The notes: generated by a model not told the origin, from the letters alone. 64,000 bases of DNA from Pseudonocardia oceani (GCF_019263585.2 NZ_JADQDF010000001.1:992001-1056000); one strand, 5' to 3'. Positions 26,977 to 35,090 are shown, counted from the stretch's first letter. Numbers and translations are program-made.

Positions 26977-28533
26977 GTGCGGGACACGCGGCCGGCCGGT
27001 CACGTCGACTCGCCTGTGCTGACGCACGTCTCGACCCGCGATCTCCACTCCTCCCACGAGATCCCGCGCCGGGCGGCGGCCCGCCGCCGCCGGCTGGTCG
27101 TCCCGGCCCGGCTGCGGATCATGGCGTGGCTGGTGCTGCTGCTGCTGGTCGCCCTGGTGACGGTCGTGATCGTGACCCGCAACCTGCTCCTCGCCGAGGC
27201 CCAGAGCGACGCGACCGACGCGCTGAACCAGGAGGCCGCCGAGTTCAGGCAGTTCGCCACGGCGGGTGTCGACCAGGAGACCGGGGCGCGGTACGAGAAC
27301 GGCACCGACCTACTGGAACGCCACATCTCACGCCAGTTCCTCGACGACGACGAGATCGTGCTCGGCGTCACCGCCGACGGCACGATCGTGCCGCAACGGG
27401 GCCGGGAGGCGATCGCGCTGGCCGAGCGCGACAACCGCTGGCAACAGATCCTCGAGAGCGCGGCCACCACCGACATCCTCCAGACGCGGGACGGCCGGCT
27501 CCGCTGGGTCAAGGTGCCCGTGGTCGACGAGCTGGGCGGGCCGGACGGCACGTTCATCGTCGCCTACGCGATCGACCGCGAGGCCCGCGAGATCGACGAC
27601 ACGATCCGCACGCTGGTGCTGGTCAGCGGGATCGGGCTGTTCGTCGCGGCGGTGGCGTCCTGGGTGGTGTCCGGTCAGATCCTCGAGCCGGTCAACCTCG
27701 TGCGGCGAGCGGCGGCGCAGATCAGCCACGACGACCTCACCGAGCGGATCGCGGTCGAGGGCCACGACGACATCGCCGCACTGTCCGACCAGTTCAACGG
27801 GATGCTCGATCGGCTCGAGCACGCCTTCCGTGCGCAGCGCCAGTTCCTCGACGACGCCAGTCACGAGCTGCGGACCCCGATCACGATCATCCGAGGGAAC
27901 CTGGAGTTCGTCGACGACGACGATCCGCAGGAGCGTGCGGAGGTCGTGCGGCTGTGCACCGACGAGCTCGACCGCATGAGCCGGATCGTCGAGGACCTGC
28001 TGCTGCTCGCGAAGGCCGAACGCCCCGACTTCGTGATCGCGGACGAGGTGGGGCTGGTCGACCTCACCAGCGACATCCACGCCAAGTTGAGCGTGCTCGG
28101 TGACCGGCGCTGGGAACTGGAGTCCATCGCCGAGGGCGAGGGGCTCGTGGACGCGCAACGCGTGACCCAGGGGGTCATCCAGCTCGCGCACAACGCCGTC
28201 GTCCACACCCGGCCCGGCGACGTGATCCGGTTCGGTTCCGCGGTGACCGCCTCCGAGGTCTCCTTCTGGATCGACGACACCGGCCCCGGGGTGCGGCCCG
28301 AGGACGCCGAAGCCATCTTCCAGCGCTTCTCCCGCGGCTCCACCGGTGGGGCACGGGCCAACCACACGGGTGCCGGACTCGGCCTGACGATCGTCACGGC
28401 GATCGCTCAGGCTCACGGCGGACACGTGGAACTTCGGACGGTCCACGGCCACGGCGCGCGATTCTCCCTGCACCTGCCGCAGCCCGTCGGCTACCACGAA
28501 CGCATCGACGACCGAGAGGACAGCACGGCGTGA
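26977..28533 (+). CDS. sensor histidine kinase
   Basis: About 518 residues from GTG 26977 (GAGGAG just upstream; the exact start is uncertain and the frame is open to 26716). TM1 is at ~49-69, an extracytoplasmic sensor ~70-210, TM2 ~212-232, then HAMP, HisKA with SHELRTP (His ~296) and HATPase with HNAVVHT (N), DTGPGV (G1), FQRFSRG (F) and GAGLGLTI (G2). The sensor region has no recognised fold. It is coupled to the response regulator through a GTGA overlap. Its likely targets are the CTTCAT-flanked genes downstream. Confidence 0.92.
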   Translation: MRDTRPAGHVDSPVLTHVSTRDLHSSHEIPRRAAARRRRLVVPARLRIMAWLVLLLLVALVTVVIVTRNLLLAEAQSDATDALNQEAAEFRQFATAGVDQETGARYENGTDLLERHISRQFLDDDEIVLGVTADGTIVPQRGREAIALAERDNRWQQILESAATTDILQTRDGRLRWVKVPVVDELGGPDGTFIVAYAIDREAREIDDTIRTLVLVSGIGLFVAAVASWVVSGQILEPVNLVRRAAAQISHDDLTERIAVEGHDDIAALSDQFNGMLDRLEHAFRAQRQFLDDASHELRTPITIIRGNLEFVDDDDPQERAEVVRLCTDELDRMSRIVEDLLLLAKAERPDFVIADEVGLVDLTSDIHAKLSVLGDRRWELESIAEGEGLVDAQRVTQGVIQLAHNAVVHTRPGDVIRFGSAVTASEVSFWIDDTGPGVRPEDAEAIFQRFSRGSTGGARANHTGAGLGLTIVTAIAQAHGGHVELRTVHGHGARFSLHLPQPVGYHERIDDREDSTA

Positions 28534-29195
28534 ACCGCATCCTGATCGCCGAGGACGAGGATCGCATCGCGCGGTTCGTCGACAAGGGCCTGCGCGCCAA
28601 CGGCTTCCTCACCAGCATGGTCGGGGACGGCCACGCCGCGCTGGACCACGCCCTGTCCGGGCAGTACCAGCTGATGGTCCTCGACATCGGGCTGCCCGGT
28701 CGCGACGGCTACGCGGTGCTGCGCGAGCTGCGGGAGGCGCGCATCGCCATGCCGGTGGTGATCCTCACCGCCCGCGACGGGGTGCGGGACACCGTCGCCG
28801 GGCTGGAGGGCGGAGCCGACGACTACATGACCAAGCCGTTCCGCTTCGAGGAACTCCTGGCCCGCGTACGGCTGCGGCTACGCAGCGCGCCGGGCAGCGT
28901 CGCCGAACCGACCCTGCTCAGCATCGACGGCCTGTCGCTGGACCTGCGCACCCGCCGGGCCCAGACCGACGACCACCGCACCGTCGACCTGAGCGCGCGT
29001 GAGTTCGCGCTGCTGGAGCTGCTGCTGCGGCATCCAGGGCAGGTCCTGTCCCGGGAGCAGATGCTCGACCACGTGTGGGGATTCGACTTCGACCCGGGCT
29101 CCAACGTCGTCGACGTCTACATCCGCCAGCTGCGCCGCAAGATCGGCGCCGAGAAGATCACGACGGTACGCGGGATGGGGTACCGGTGCGGATGA
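28530..29195 (+). CDS. OmpR/PhoB-family response regulator
   Basis: 221 residues from a GTG overlapping the kinase stop. Receiver domain 1-120 has acidic pocket AEDED, phospho-acceptor Asp52 (LDIGLPG), Thr in LTARD and Lys in TKPF. The winged-helix effector domain (~130-220) ends REQMLDHVWGFDFD to TVRGMGYRCG. OmpR-type regulators bind direct repeats one helical turn apart, and such 11-bp and 22-bp spaced CTTCAT repeats lie at 29211 and 30079 and in inverse orientation at 33817. Confidence 0.93.
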   Translation: MNRILIAEDEDRIARFVDKGLRANGFLTSMVGDGHAALDHALSGQYQLMVLDIGLPGRDGYAVLRELREARIAMPVVILTARDGVRDTVAGLEGGADDYMTKPFRFEELLARVRLRLRSAPGSVAEPTLLSIDGLSLDLRTRRAQTDDHRTVDLSAREFALLELLLRHPGQVLSREQMLDHVWGFDFDPGSNVVDVYIRQLRRKIGAEKITTVRGMGYRCG

Positions 29196-29200
29196 GCCGA

Positions 29201-29231
29201 CATGAAGGAACCTTCATGCGACCTTCATGCG
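29201..29231. promoter_or_regulatory. CTTCAT element: palindrome plus 11-bp direct repeat
   Basis: CATGAAGG-AA-CCTTCATG (29201-29218) is a perfect dyad, and CCTTCATGCG at 29211-29220 repeats exactly at 29222-29231, an 11-bp period typical of OmpR/PhoB boxes. It lies 41 bp upstream of the acidic-tail protein gene and directly behind the response regulator gene. Confidence 0.7.
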
Positions 29232-29271
29232 TGCTTGCGGATGCGACGTCACGCTGGATGGTGTGGAACCG

Positions 29272-29964
29272 GTGAAGAGCAACACCAGACGACAGCGTGG
29301 CGTCCTGGCGACCGTTCTCGCTCTCCCGCTCGTCGCCGGTGCGGCGACGTGGGGCCTGGCGGACGGCTGGTTCGCCGGTGGGACCGCCGTGGTCCAGTCG
29401 GCCGACGACACCACCATCGGTGGCGGCACGGTCCCGCAGATCCCCGAGCTGCTCAGCGGCGTGCCGACGGCGACCGGTGCCGTCCCACCCGCGCCCGGGG
29501 AACTGTCCTTCGCACCCGGGGTGTCCCCGTCGACCGCCTCGGCCCCTGCGGCACCGGGGGTGGCCGGCATGGGGTCCGCACCCGGTGCCGGCACCCCGTC
29601 GACGTCCGGGGCCGGTGGCGCCACCGGCCCCGAGGAGGACGCGGGCGACGGCGGCGGGGTCCCGGACGCCGTTGAGGACGCGGACCTGGGCGGCGACGAC
29701 TCCGGCGATGCAGACCCGGGTGACGGGGACTCCGGCGACGGGGACTCCGGCGACGGGGACTCCGGCGACGGCGAGGAGGGGTCCGGGGAGTCCGGTGGGT
29801 CCGGCGAGGTGGATGCCGAGACCGCGGACGACGACGGCGGATCCGATCAGCGGTCGGCCGCCTCGGACGACAGTGCGTCGGACGACAGTGCGTCGGACGA
29901 CGGCGGCGACTCCGACGGCGGCGACTCCGACGGCGAGGAGGGGTCCGAGTCCGAGGAGGACTGA
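29272..29964 (+). CDS. membrane-anchored/secreted protein with long acidic tail (A)
   Basis: 230 residues from GTG 29272. An N-terminal basic stretch and hydrophobic segment (VLATVLALPLVAGAATWGL, ~11-30) form a signal or anchor. A Pro/Ala/Gly-rich spacer follows, then ~100 residues almost wholly Asp, Glu, Gly and Ser, ending EEGSESEED. The 15-bp DNA unit for GDSGD is repeated in tandem near 29723-29770, and a SDDSA unit near 29866-29895. No enzyme domain is seen. Its acidic C-terminus makes it a candidate substrate for the RimK-like ligase encoded at 31378. Confidence 0.75.
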   Translation: MKSNTRRQRGVLATVLALPLVAGAATWGLADGWFAGGTAVVQSADDTTIGGGTVPQIPELLSGVPTATGAVPPAPGELSFAPGVSPSTASAPAAPGVAGMGSAPGAGTPSTSGAGGATGPEEDAGDGGGVPDAVEDADLGGDDSGDADPGDGDSGDGDSGDGDSGDGEEGSGESGGSGEVDAETADDDGGSDQRSAASDDSASDDSASDDGGDSDGGDSDGEEGSESEED

Positions 29965-29990
29965 TCCCGCACCCCCTCGTGCAGACCTGA

Positions 29991-30023
29991 CGAACGCCCG
30001 GCCGGGCTCCGGCCGGGCGTTCG
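29991..30023 (+). terminator. strong hairpin terminator
   Basis: CGAACGCCCGGCCGG (29991-30005) and CCGGCCGGGCGTTCG (30009-30023) are perfect 15-bp arms around a 3-nt loop, 27 bp after the acidic-protein stop. There is no U-run, as is common in actinobacteria. It separates that gene from the protease-ligase operon. Confidence 0.85.
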
Positions 30024-30077
30024 GCATCTCCGGGGTGGGTGAGCGTCGTCTCCCCGGATCCGGAGGATCATGAGTGC

Positions 30078-30108
30078 GCCTTCATCGAAGGCGGGCCCTG
30101 CCTTCATC
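30078..30108. promoter_or_regulatory. CTTCAT element upstream of the protease-ligase operon
   Basis: CCTTCATC occurs at 30079-30086 and again at 30101-30108, exactly 22 bp apart (two helical turns). GCCTTC-ATC-GAAGGC (30078-30092) is also a perfect dyad. The element ends 22 bp before the GTG start at 30131. Confidence 0.65.
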
Positions 30109-30130
30109 TACCGGCAGCAGTCTTCTCGGT

Positions 30131-31381
30131 GTGAACCGAATAGTCCGCACCCCCGCCGCCGTCCAGGTACTGCTCGCCGTCGGAGCTCTCCTGGTGCTGG
30201 GTCTCAGCGTCCTGTTCACCCCCGATCGTGGGTCGGCCCCCGACCGGGGTACCACGGTCGGCGAGCAGGAACTGGTCCGCATCACCGGCCCGAACGGTCG
30301 CACGGTCGAAGCGGTCGCCCGCATCGACACCGGGGCGTCCGCCTCGTCGATCGACACCCGCATCGCCGAGGACCTCGGCTTCGATCTCGACAACGCCGAG
30401 ACGATCACCGTGGCGTCGTCACTGGGCCGCGAGGAGCGGCCGGTCGTGGACGGTGCCCTGCAGATCGCCGGCCAGCCCAAGAGCGTCCGGTTCTCGGTGA
30501 CCGACCGCAGCGAGCGGTCCAACCCGGTCCTGCTGGGCCGGGCCGAGCTGACCGACCTGCAGGTGCAGGTCGGTCAGCAGCTGCTGACCACCCCGGGCGC
30601 CGACCGGGCACCCTCCACGTTGGCCACCCTGTTGTCCCAGACGCCGGCGCTCGGCCCGCTGCAGTTGCTCGCGCTGTTGCCGCTCGCTGTCCTCGTGGTC
30701 GTGCTGCTGCGGGTGTTCGGTGGGGTCCAGACCCTCGGCACGTTCTCCCCGGTACTTCTCGCGATCGGGTACACGCAGGCCGGTCTCGTCGCCGGCGTCG
30801 GCCTGACCGTGGTCATCGTGGCGGCCGGATTCGTCGTGCAGCCCCTGCTGCGGCGCTTCCGACTCCCCCGCGTGGCCCGGCTGGCGGTTCTCGTCGGGGT
30901 CGTCTCGGTGGTGCTCGTCGCCATCACCCAGTACGCGGGCGGAGGAACCGGGGAGATCTGGGGCACCGCGCTCCCCGTCGTCGTGACGGCGGTGATGGTC
31001 GAGCGGCTCTGGGAGACCTGGGACCTCGACGGGTGGCGGGACGCGGCCCGGGACGCCGTCGCCACCACTGCGGTCGCCCTGCTGGTGACCGCGCTCCTCC
31101 TGGCCCCGGTCGTGCGGGACCTCGCGACCGTCGCCCCCCTCGCCCTCGCGATCGCCTGCGCGGTGTGGGCCGGGCTCGCCGGAACCTACCGCGGCCTGCG
31201 ACTCAGCGAGCTGCTCCGCTTCGGCCGGGGCCAGTCCGACGTGATCCCCGTGGCGACCGAGGCAGCCACCGTGCGACTCGGCACCCCTGCCACCCCCGTC
31301 CCCACCGATCTGCTCACCGGCCCGCGTGATGTCCCCGCGTCCGCCGACCCCACCCCGACCCGAGAGATGGCCCGACGATGA
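30131..31381 (+). CDS. retropepsin-like (RimB-type) protease fused to a UUP1-like 7TM domain
   Basis: 416 residues from GTG 30131. TM anchor ~10-29, then a periplasmic-side retropepsin-like domain (~42-150) with active motif RIDTGASASSID (Asp66). It continues with ~7 TM segments whose first loop, GVQTLGTFSPVLLAIGYTQAG, matches the 7TM module otherwise fused to inactive transglutaminase in proteobacterial glutamate-ligase operons. RimB-type proteases trim poly-glutamate tails. The stop overlaps the ligase start (ATGA). Predicted role: membrane protease that removes or processes ligase-added residues. Confidence 0.82.
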   Translation: MNRIVRTPAAVQVLLAVGALLVLGLSVLFTPDRGSAPDRGTTVGEQELVRITGPNGRTVEAVARIDTGASASSIDTRIAEDLGFDLDNAETITVASSLGREERPVVDGALQIAGQPKSVRFSVTDRSERSNPVLLGRAELTDLQVQVGQQLLTTPGADRAPSTLATLLSQTPALGPLQLLALLPLAVLVVVLLRVFGGVQTLGTFSPVLLAIGYTQAGLVAGVGLTVVIVAAGFVVQPLLRRFRLPRVARLAVLVGVVSVVLVAITQYAGGGTGEIWGTALPVVVTAVMVERLWETWDLDGWRDAARDAVATTAVALLVTALLLAPVVRDLATVAPLALAIACAVWAGLAGTYRGLRLSELLRFGRGQSDVIPVATEAATVRLGTPATPVPTDLLTGPRDVPASADPTPTREMARR

Positions 31382-32304
31382 GCATCCTGACCCCCCTGCG
31401 CAGCACCCCGTCCCTGCCCGGCCGTGCGGCCCGCCTGCCGCGCGTGCGCCGCTGGGACCGGATCATGGGCCTCAACGCCCGCAACCAGCTGATCGCCCGC
31501 GCGAACCCGCCGCAGGCGGTGCGCCTGGTGAACGACAAGGTCGCCACCAAGCGGGTCCTGACCGCGCATGCGGTACCGGTCGCCGACACCCTGCTCGTGA
31601 TCGACTCCCGGCGGCGGCTCGCCGGCCTGGACCCCGCCTCCCTCCCGGACTCCTTCGCTCTCAAGCCGAGCCAGAGCCTCGGCGGATCGGGGATCCTGTT
31701 GGCCGCGCGGCGCGACGCGTCGGGGGACGGGTGGGAGTCGGCCTCGGGCCGCCCGATCAGCGTGGCCGACGTGCGCGAGCACGTCCGCTGCATCCTCGAC
31801 GGCGAGTACTCGCCACGGGGCGACGACGTCGCCTTCGTCGAACCGCTGATCCACGCGCATCCGGTGCTCGACGAGATGTCGTTCCGCGGGCTGCCCGACA
31901 TCCGGGTCATCTGCGTCGACGACCGGCCGCTCACCGCCATGCTGCGGCTGCCCACCTCGGCCAGCGGCGGGCGGGCGAACCTGCACCAGAAGGCCATCGG
32001 AGCCTCCGTGGACCTGGCGACCGGCACCGTCGAGCGGGCGTGGATGGACGGGCGGTCGATCGACACCCACCCCGACACGGGCAAGCGGCTCACCGGACGC
32101 CGCGTGCCGCACTGGGCGAGGGTGATCGACGCGGCCCGCCGTTGCTCCGCGGCCACCGGCCTGCGCTACCTGGGTGCCGACGTCGTCGTCGACGCCGACC
32201 GCGGGCCACTGCTCCTGGAGGTCAACGCCCGGCCCGGTCTGCAGATCCAGAACGTGACCGGACGCGGGCTGCTCGACATCCTGCCGCCGGAGGTCGCGGC
32301 ATGA
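31378..32304 (+). CDS. RimK-like ATP-grasp alpha-L-glutamate ligase family protein
   Basis: 308 residues. The start IMGLNARNQLIARANPPQA and VNDKVATKRVL match the 'alpha-L-glutamate ligase-like' branch. ATP-grasp signatures are FALKPSQSLGGSGILLA (~91-107), DIRVICVDDRPLTAMLRLP and the Mg-binding LLLEVNARPGLQIQN (~279-293). RimK, the studied relative, adds Glu to the C-terminus of ribosomal protein S6. Here the gene is coupled on both sides (ATGA overlaps) to a protease-7TM gene and an acidic-tailed membrane protein, so a membrane target is more likely than S6. Confidence 0.88.
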   Translation: MSILTPLRSTPSLPGRAARLPRVRRWDRIMGLNARNQLIARANPPQAVRLVNDKVATKRVLTAHAVPVADTLLVIDSRRRLAGLDPASLPDSFALKPSQSLGGSGILLAARRDASGDGWESASGRPISVADVREHVRCILDGEYSPRGDDVAFVEPLIHAHPVLDEMSFRGLPDIRVICVDDRPLTAMLRLPTSASGGRANLHQKAIGASVDLATGTVERAWMDGRSIDTHPDTGKRLTGRRVPHWARVIDAARRCSAATGLRYLGADVVVDADRGPLLLEVNARPGLQIQNVTGRGLLDILPPEVAA

Positions 32305-32651
32305 CCTGGCAACCGGAGCACGGGTGGCCGTGGCTCGCCGGACGCTGGGCCGTCACCGCCGGCGCGGGCGCGCTCCTCGCCGGTGCGGTCTGGTTCGGCG
32401 AGCCGGGCCCGGACCGGTCCCTCGCCCTCGATCCGACCAGCGTCCACGAGGTGGAACTCGACCCGCTCGAGCGCGCCGAGCTGGACGGACTCGTCCCGGA
32501 CACCGGCGTCGCCACCGCGGACGACGACAAGGACGCAGACAAGGACGCAGACAAGGACGACGGCGGGGACGACGGCGGGGACGGGGAAGGGCACGACTCC
32601 GACAGCGACGACTCCGAGGACGAGTCCCGTGAGAGCGAGGAGAGCGACTGA
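32301..32651 (+). CDS. small membrane protein with highly acidic C-terminal tail (B)
   Basis: 116 residues; its ATG overlaps the ligase stop. One transmembrane segment (~13-32, WLAGRWAVTAGAGALLAGAVW) is followed by ~80 residues that become almost purely Asp/Glu/Ser/Gly/Lys, with a DKDADKDADKD repeat (12-bp DNA repeat near 32525-32553) and the end SEDESRESEESD. No catalytic motif. As third gene of a coupled operon with a glutamate-ligase-like enzyme and a retropepsin-like protease, it is the best candidate modification substrate. Confidence 0.8.
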   Translation: MTWQPEHGWPWLAGRWAVTAGAGALLAGAVWFGEPGPDRSLALDPTSVHEVELDPLERAELDGLVPDTGVATADDDKDADKDADKDDGGDDGGDGEGHDSDSDDSEDESRESEESD

Positions 32652-32778
32652 CCCGATCCCGCGCCGTGCCCGCCGCCGGCACGACAGGAAGACCTGTTCA
32701 CGCCGCACTCAGGTTCTGTCACCCACTGTCCACACGATTTCTCCGTCCGCCACACAGGCCCATCATCAGGAGCGCCCC

Positions 32779-33551
32779 GTGAGATCCGTCGCGACCGTCA
32801 GCGTGATCGGCACCGGTCACCTCGGTGTCACCCACGCCGCCTGCATGGCCGAGCTGCGGTTCGACGTCATCGGCCTCGACATCGACACCCGCAGGATCGC
32901 GGAGCGCGCGGCCGGGCGTCTCCCGCTCGTCGAACCCGGCCTGGCGCCGCTGCGGACGCCACCGTCCTCGCGGGCGTACTGGCCCTCGACGAGCGCATCG
33001 CAGGCCGGTTCCTGCGACCCGGCCTCGGGTTCGGCGGCGGTTGCCTGCCCAAGGACATCCGGGCCTTCATCGCCCGCGCCGAGGAGGTCGGCGCGGGGGC
33101 CGCGCCGGACTTCCTGCGCGAGATCGATGCGGTCAACCTGCGCTGCCGCGACCGGACGGCCGACCTGGTCCTCGCCGAGCTCGACCGCGCGTCCGGCAGC
33201 CGACGCGTCGCCGTGCTCGGGGCGTCGTTCAGACCCGGTTCCGACGACGTGCGCGACCCACCCGCGCTGGACGTGGTCGACGGGCGACGGACGCGGGGAC
33301 GGCTGCCCGCCGGGGTGTCGGCGACCCGGGCCCCGCTGACGCCGGGCGCCGTGCGCGCCGAGGCTGTTCGCGACGGCGCCGTGGTGACGGTGGTGCGCTC
33401 CCCGTGGGAGGCGGTGGTCGACCCGGCGGTGCAGGGCCTCGGCTACCGCTTCACGGCCGACACCGCCCGGAGTGCCTACGGTTGCGACCGACCGGCCGGG
33501 CCGGTCGACGTACCGGTACCCCCGGCCCTGCCCGGACTCGCCCGCTGCTGA
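32779..33551 (+). pseudogene. UDP-glucose/nucleotide-sugar dehydrogenase, internally deleted and frameshifted
   Basis: GTG 32779 with AGGAG 6 bp upstream opens VSVIGTGHLGVTHAACMAELRF to VEPGLAPL, the NAD-binding N-terminus of UDP-glucose dehydrogenase. Near 32955 the frame shifts and the sequence jumps to the middle: ALDERIAGRFLRPGLGFGGGCLPKDIRAF (active Cys in GGCLPK), then GASFRPGSDDVRDPPALDV and a C-terminal piece. About 170 internal residues are missing. It is thus a pseudogene, oddly with an intact ribosome site, lying between the two protease-7TM units. Confidence 0.8.
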
Positions 33552-33578
33552 GCACCGGGCCGCGGGCGAGGCCGGGGG

Positions 33579-33794
33579 TCAGGGCTGGGCGCAGCCGGCC
33601 CGGGGGGAACAGCCGATCTGCACGGTGTGGTCGGTCAGCGGTGTGACCACCGGTTCGCCCACGGTCAGCAGCGCCCCGCCCAGTGCCGTCCCGACCGGCA
33701 CGGCCAGCACAGCCAGCGGCACGGCCAACCTGGACCACAGCGTCCGGCGCGCGGGGCGCAGCAGGGACGACGGTTCACGCGGGTACCTGTTCAT
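33579..33794 (-). CDS. small single-pass membrane protein (C)
   Basis: 71 residues from ATG 33794 (a GTG at 33803 is an alternative). Basic N-terminus RYPREPSSLLRPARRTLWSRL, one hydrophobic helix (~22-45, AVPLAVLAVPVGTALGGALL), then a short outside tail with two Cys (IGCSPRAGCAQP). No family recognised. It is divergent from the second protease-7TM gene and shares its CTTCAT-bearing promoter region, so it probably belongs to the same system. Confidence 0.6.
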   Translation of the reverse strand: MNRYPREPSSLLRPARRTLWSRLAVPLAVLAVPVGTALGGALLTVGEPVVTPLTDHTVQIGCSPRAGCAQP

Positions 33795-33816
33795 GGTGTC
33801 CACGGTGGTTCCCGCG

Positions 33817-33883
33817 GATGAAGCGACGGTGCGGAGAAGATGAAGCGTCGATCATGTGCCACCGACGGGTGAAGGGTCGTTCA
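33817..33883. promoter_or_regulatory. CTTCAT elements in the divergent promoter of genes C and 7TM-B
   Basis: GATGAAGCG at 33817-33825 and 33839-33847 is a 22-bp-spaced direct repeat, reading CGCTTCATC toward the leftward gene. TGAA (33870-33873) and TTCATC (33880-33885) form a further imperfect dyad toward the rightward gene. Spacing equals that of the element at 30079. Confidence 0.6.
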
Positions 33884-33935
33884 TCGAACCCGCATGCCGC
33901 CCTCATGAGACGTGCCTAACGTCGGCCCGGTGCTG

Positions 33936-35075
33936 ATGTCGACTCCCCTCCCCCACTGCTCCCGGCCCCTGCCCGCCGCGGTCAGTACCCTGCTGGCCGT
34001 CGCCGCTCTCGCCGCCACCGTGCTGATCACCCTGCTGCTCCCCGGCGGGCCGGACGCCGCGGGCCACCGCGCGGAGGTCGGCGAGGAGGAGCTGGTCCGG
34101 GTCACCGGCCCGGACGGGTCCGTTGCGGTCGTGCTCGCGCAGATCAGCACCGGGGTGGCCGGGTCGTCGATCGACACCGATCTGGCCGACGAACTGGGCC
34201 TGCCGCGCACCGACGCCGATCGCGTCACCGTCACCTCCGCCTACGGCGTGCAGATCCGGGACCGCGTGCCGGCCACGGTCCAGCTCGCCGGGCAGCCGCA
34301 GAGCACCAGGCTGGTCGCCGTAGACGTGATGCCCGGGGAACCGGCGCTGACGATCGGGCGGTCCGAGCTGGGCGGTCTGCTGGTACGCCCGGGGATGCGC
34401 CTGCTCTCCGAGCCCGGACCGGCGCGGGGGGCGCCCGCGCTGGGATCGCTGCTCACCTCCAGCACCGCCCTCGACGCCGTGCAGGTGCTCGCGCTGATAC
34501 CCGTCGCGGCGCTGCTCGTGGTACTCCTGCGCACCGTGGTCGGTCTGCGGACGCTCGGGACGTTCTCCCCCGTCCTGCTGTCGCTGGGATACACCCAGTC
34601 GGGGCTGGTGGTAGGGCTCGGGCTGACCGCGGTCCTCCTGGTCGCCGGGCTGGTCGCGGTGCCGGTGCTCGCCGCCACCCGGATGCCCCGGATCGCCCGC
34701 CTGGCCGTGCTGGTCGGGATCGTGTCGGTCGTGCTGGTCGGGGTCACGCACCTCGCCGGGCCCGGGGTGGGCCCGGGCTGGAGCACCGCGCTGCCTGTCG
34801 TCGTCACCGCCGTGGTGGTCGAGCGGCTGTGGGAGGCCGGTGAGCTCGACGGGTGGGGATCTGCCGGAACCGAGGCGCTGCGCACCCTCGCGGTCGCGGT
34901 CGCGGTGACGCTGCTGCTGTTCGTCCCGGCCGTCGGCGACGTCGCCTCCGAGCACCCGCTGGCGGTGGCCGCGGCCGCCGTGCTCGCGGCAGCGCTCACC
35001 GGCACCTACCGGGGCGCCCGTCTCCTGGACCGGTGGACCCGGGAGAGCCCGCCCGCACTCGGGCGGGTCAGCTGA
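33936..35075 (+). CDS. retropepsin-like pseudoprotease fused to 7TM domain (paralogue)
   Basis: 379 residues from ATG 33936 (GTG at 33930 possible). Same layout as 30131-31381: TM anchor ~15-36, retropepsin-like domain ~48-150, then seven TM segments with GLRTLGTFSPVLLSLGYTQSG. The catalytic motif, however, reads QISTGVAGSSID: the Asp of DTG is Ser71. Loss of this Asp should abolish proteolysis, so it may be a regulatory or substrate-binding partner of the active copy. No ligase is adjacent. Confidence 0.8.
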   Translation: MSTPLPHCSRPLPAAVSTLLAVAALAATVLITLLLPGGPDAAGHRAEVGEEELVRVTGPDGSVAVVLAQISTGVAGSSIDTDLADELGLPRTDADRVTVTSAYGVQIRDRVPATVQLAGQPQSTRLVAVDVMPGEPALTIGRSELGGLLVRPGMRLLSEPGPARGAPALGSLLTSSTALDAVQVLALIPVAALLVVLLRTVVGLRTLGTFSPVLLSLGYTQSGLVVGLGLTAVLLVAGLVAVPVLAATRMPRIARLAVLVGIVSVVLVGVTHLAGPGVGPGWSTALPVVVTAVVVERLWEAGELDGWGSAGTEALRTLAVAVAVTLLLFVPAVGDVASEHPLAVAAAAVLAAALTGTYRGARLLDRWTRESPPALGRVS

Positions 35076-35090
35076 CGATCGGCGCGACCA

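Noticed and set aside
29723..29934. Short tandem repeats that could suggest a CRISPR or other repeat array
   Set aside because: Units of 15 bp are in frame, contiguous and encode GDSGD/SDDSA in a real acidic tail; no spacers of CRISPR type.
31378..32304. True RimK acting on ribosomal protein S6
   Set aside because: The sequence fits the divergent alpha-L-glutamate ligase-like branch, and the coupled neighbours are membrane proteins.
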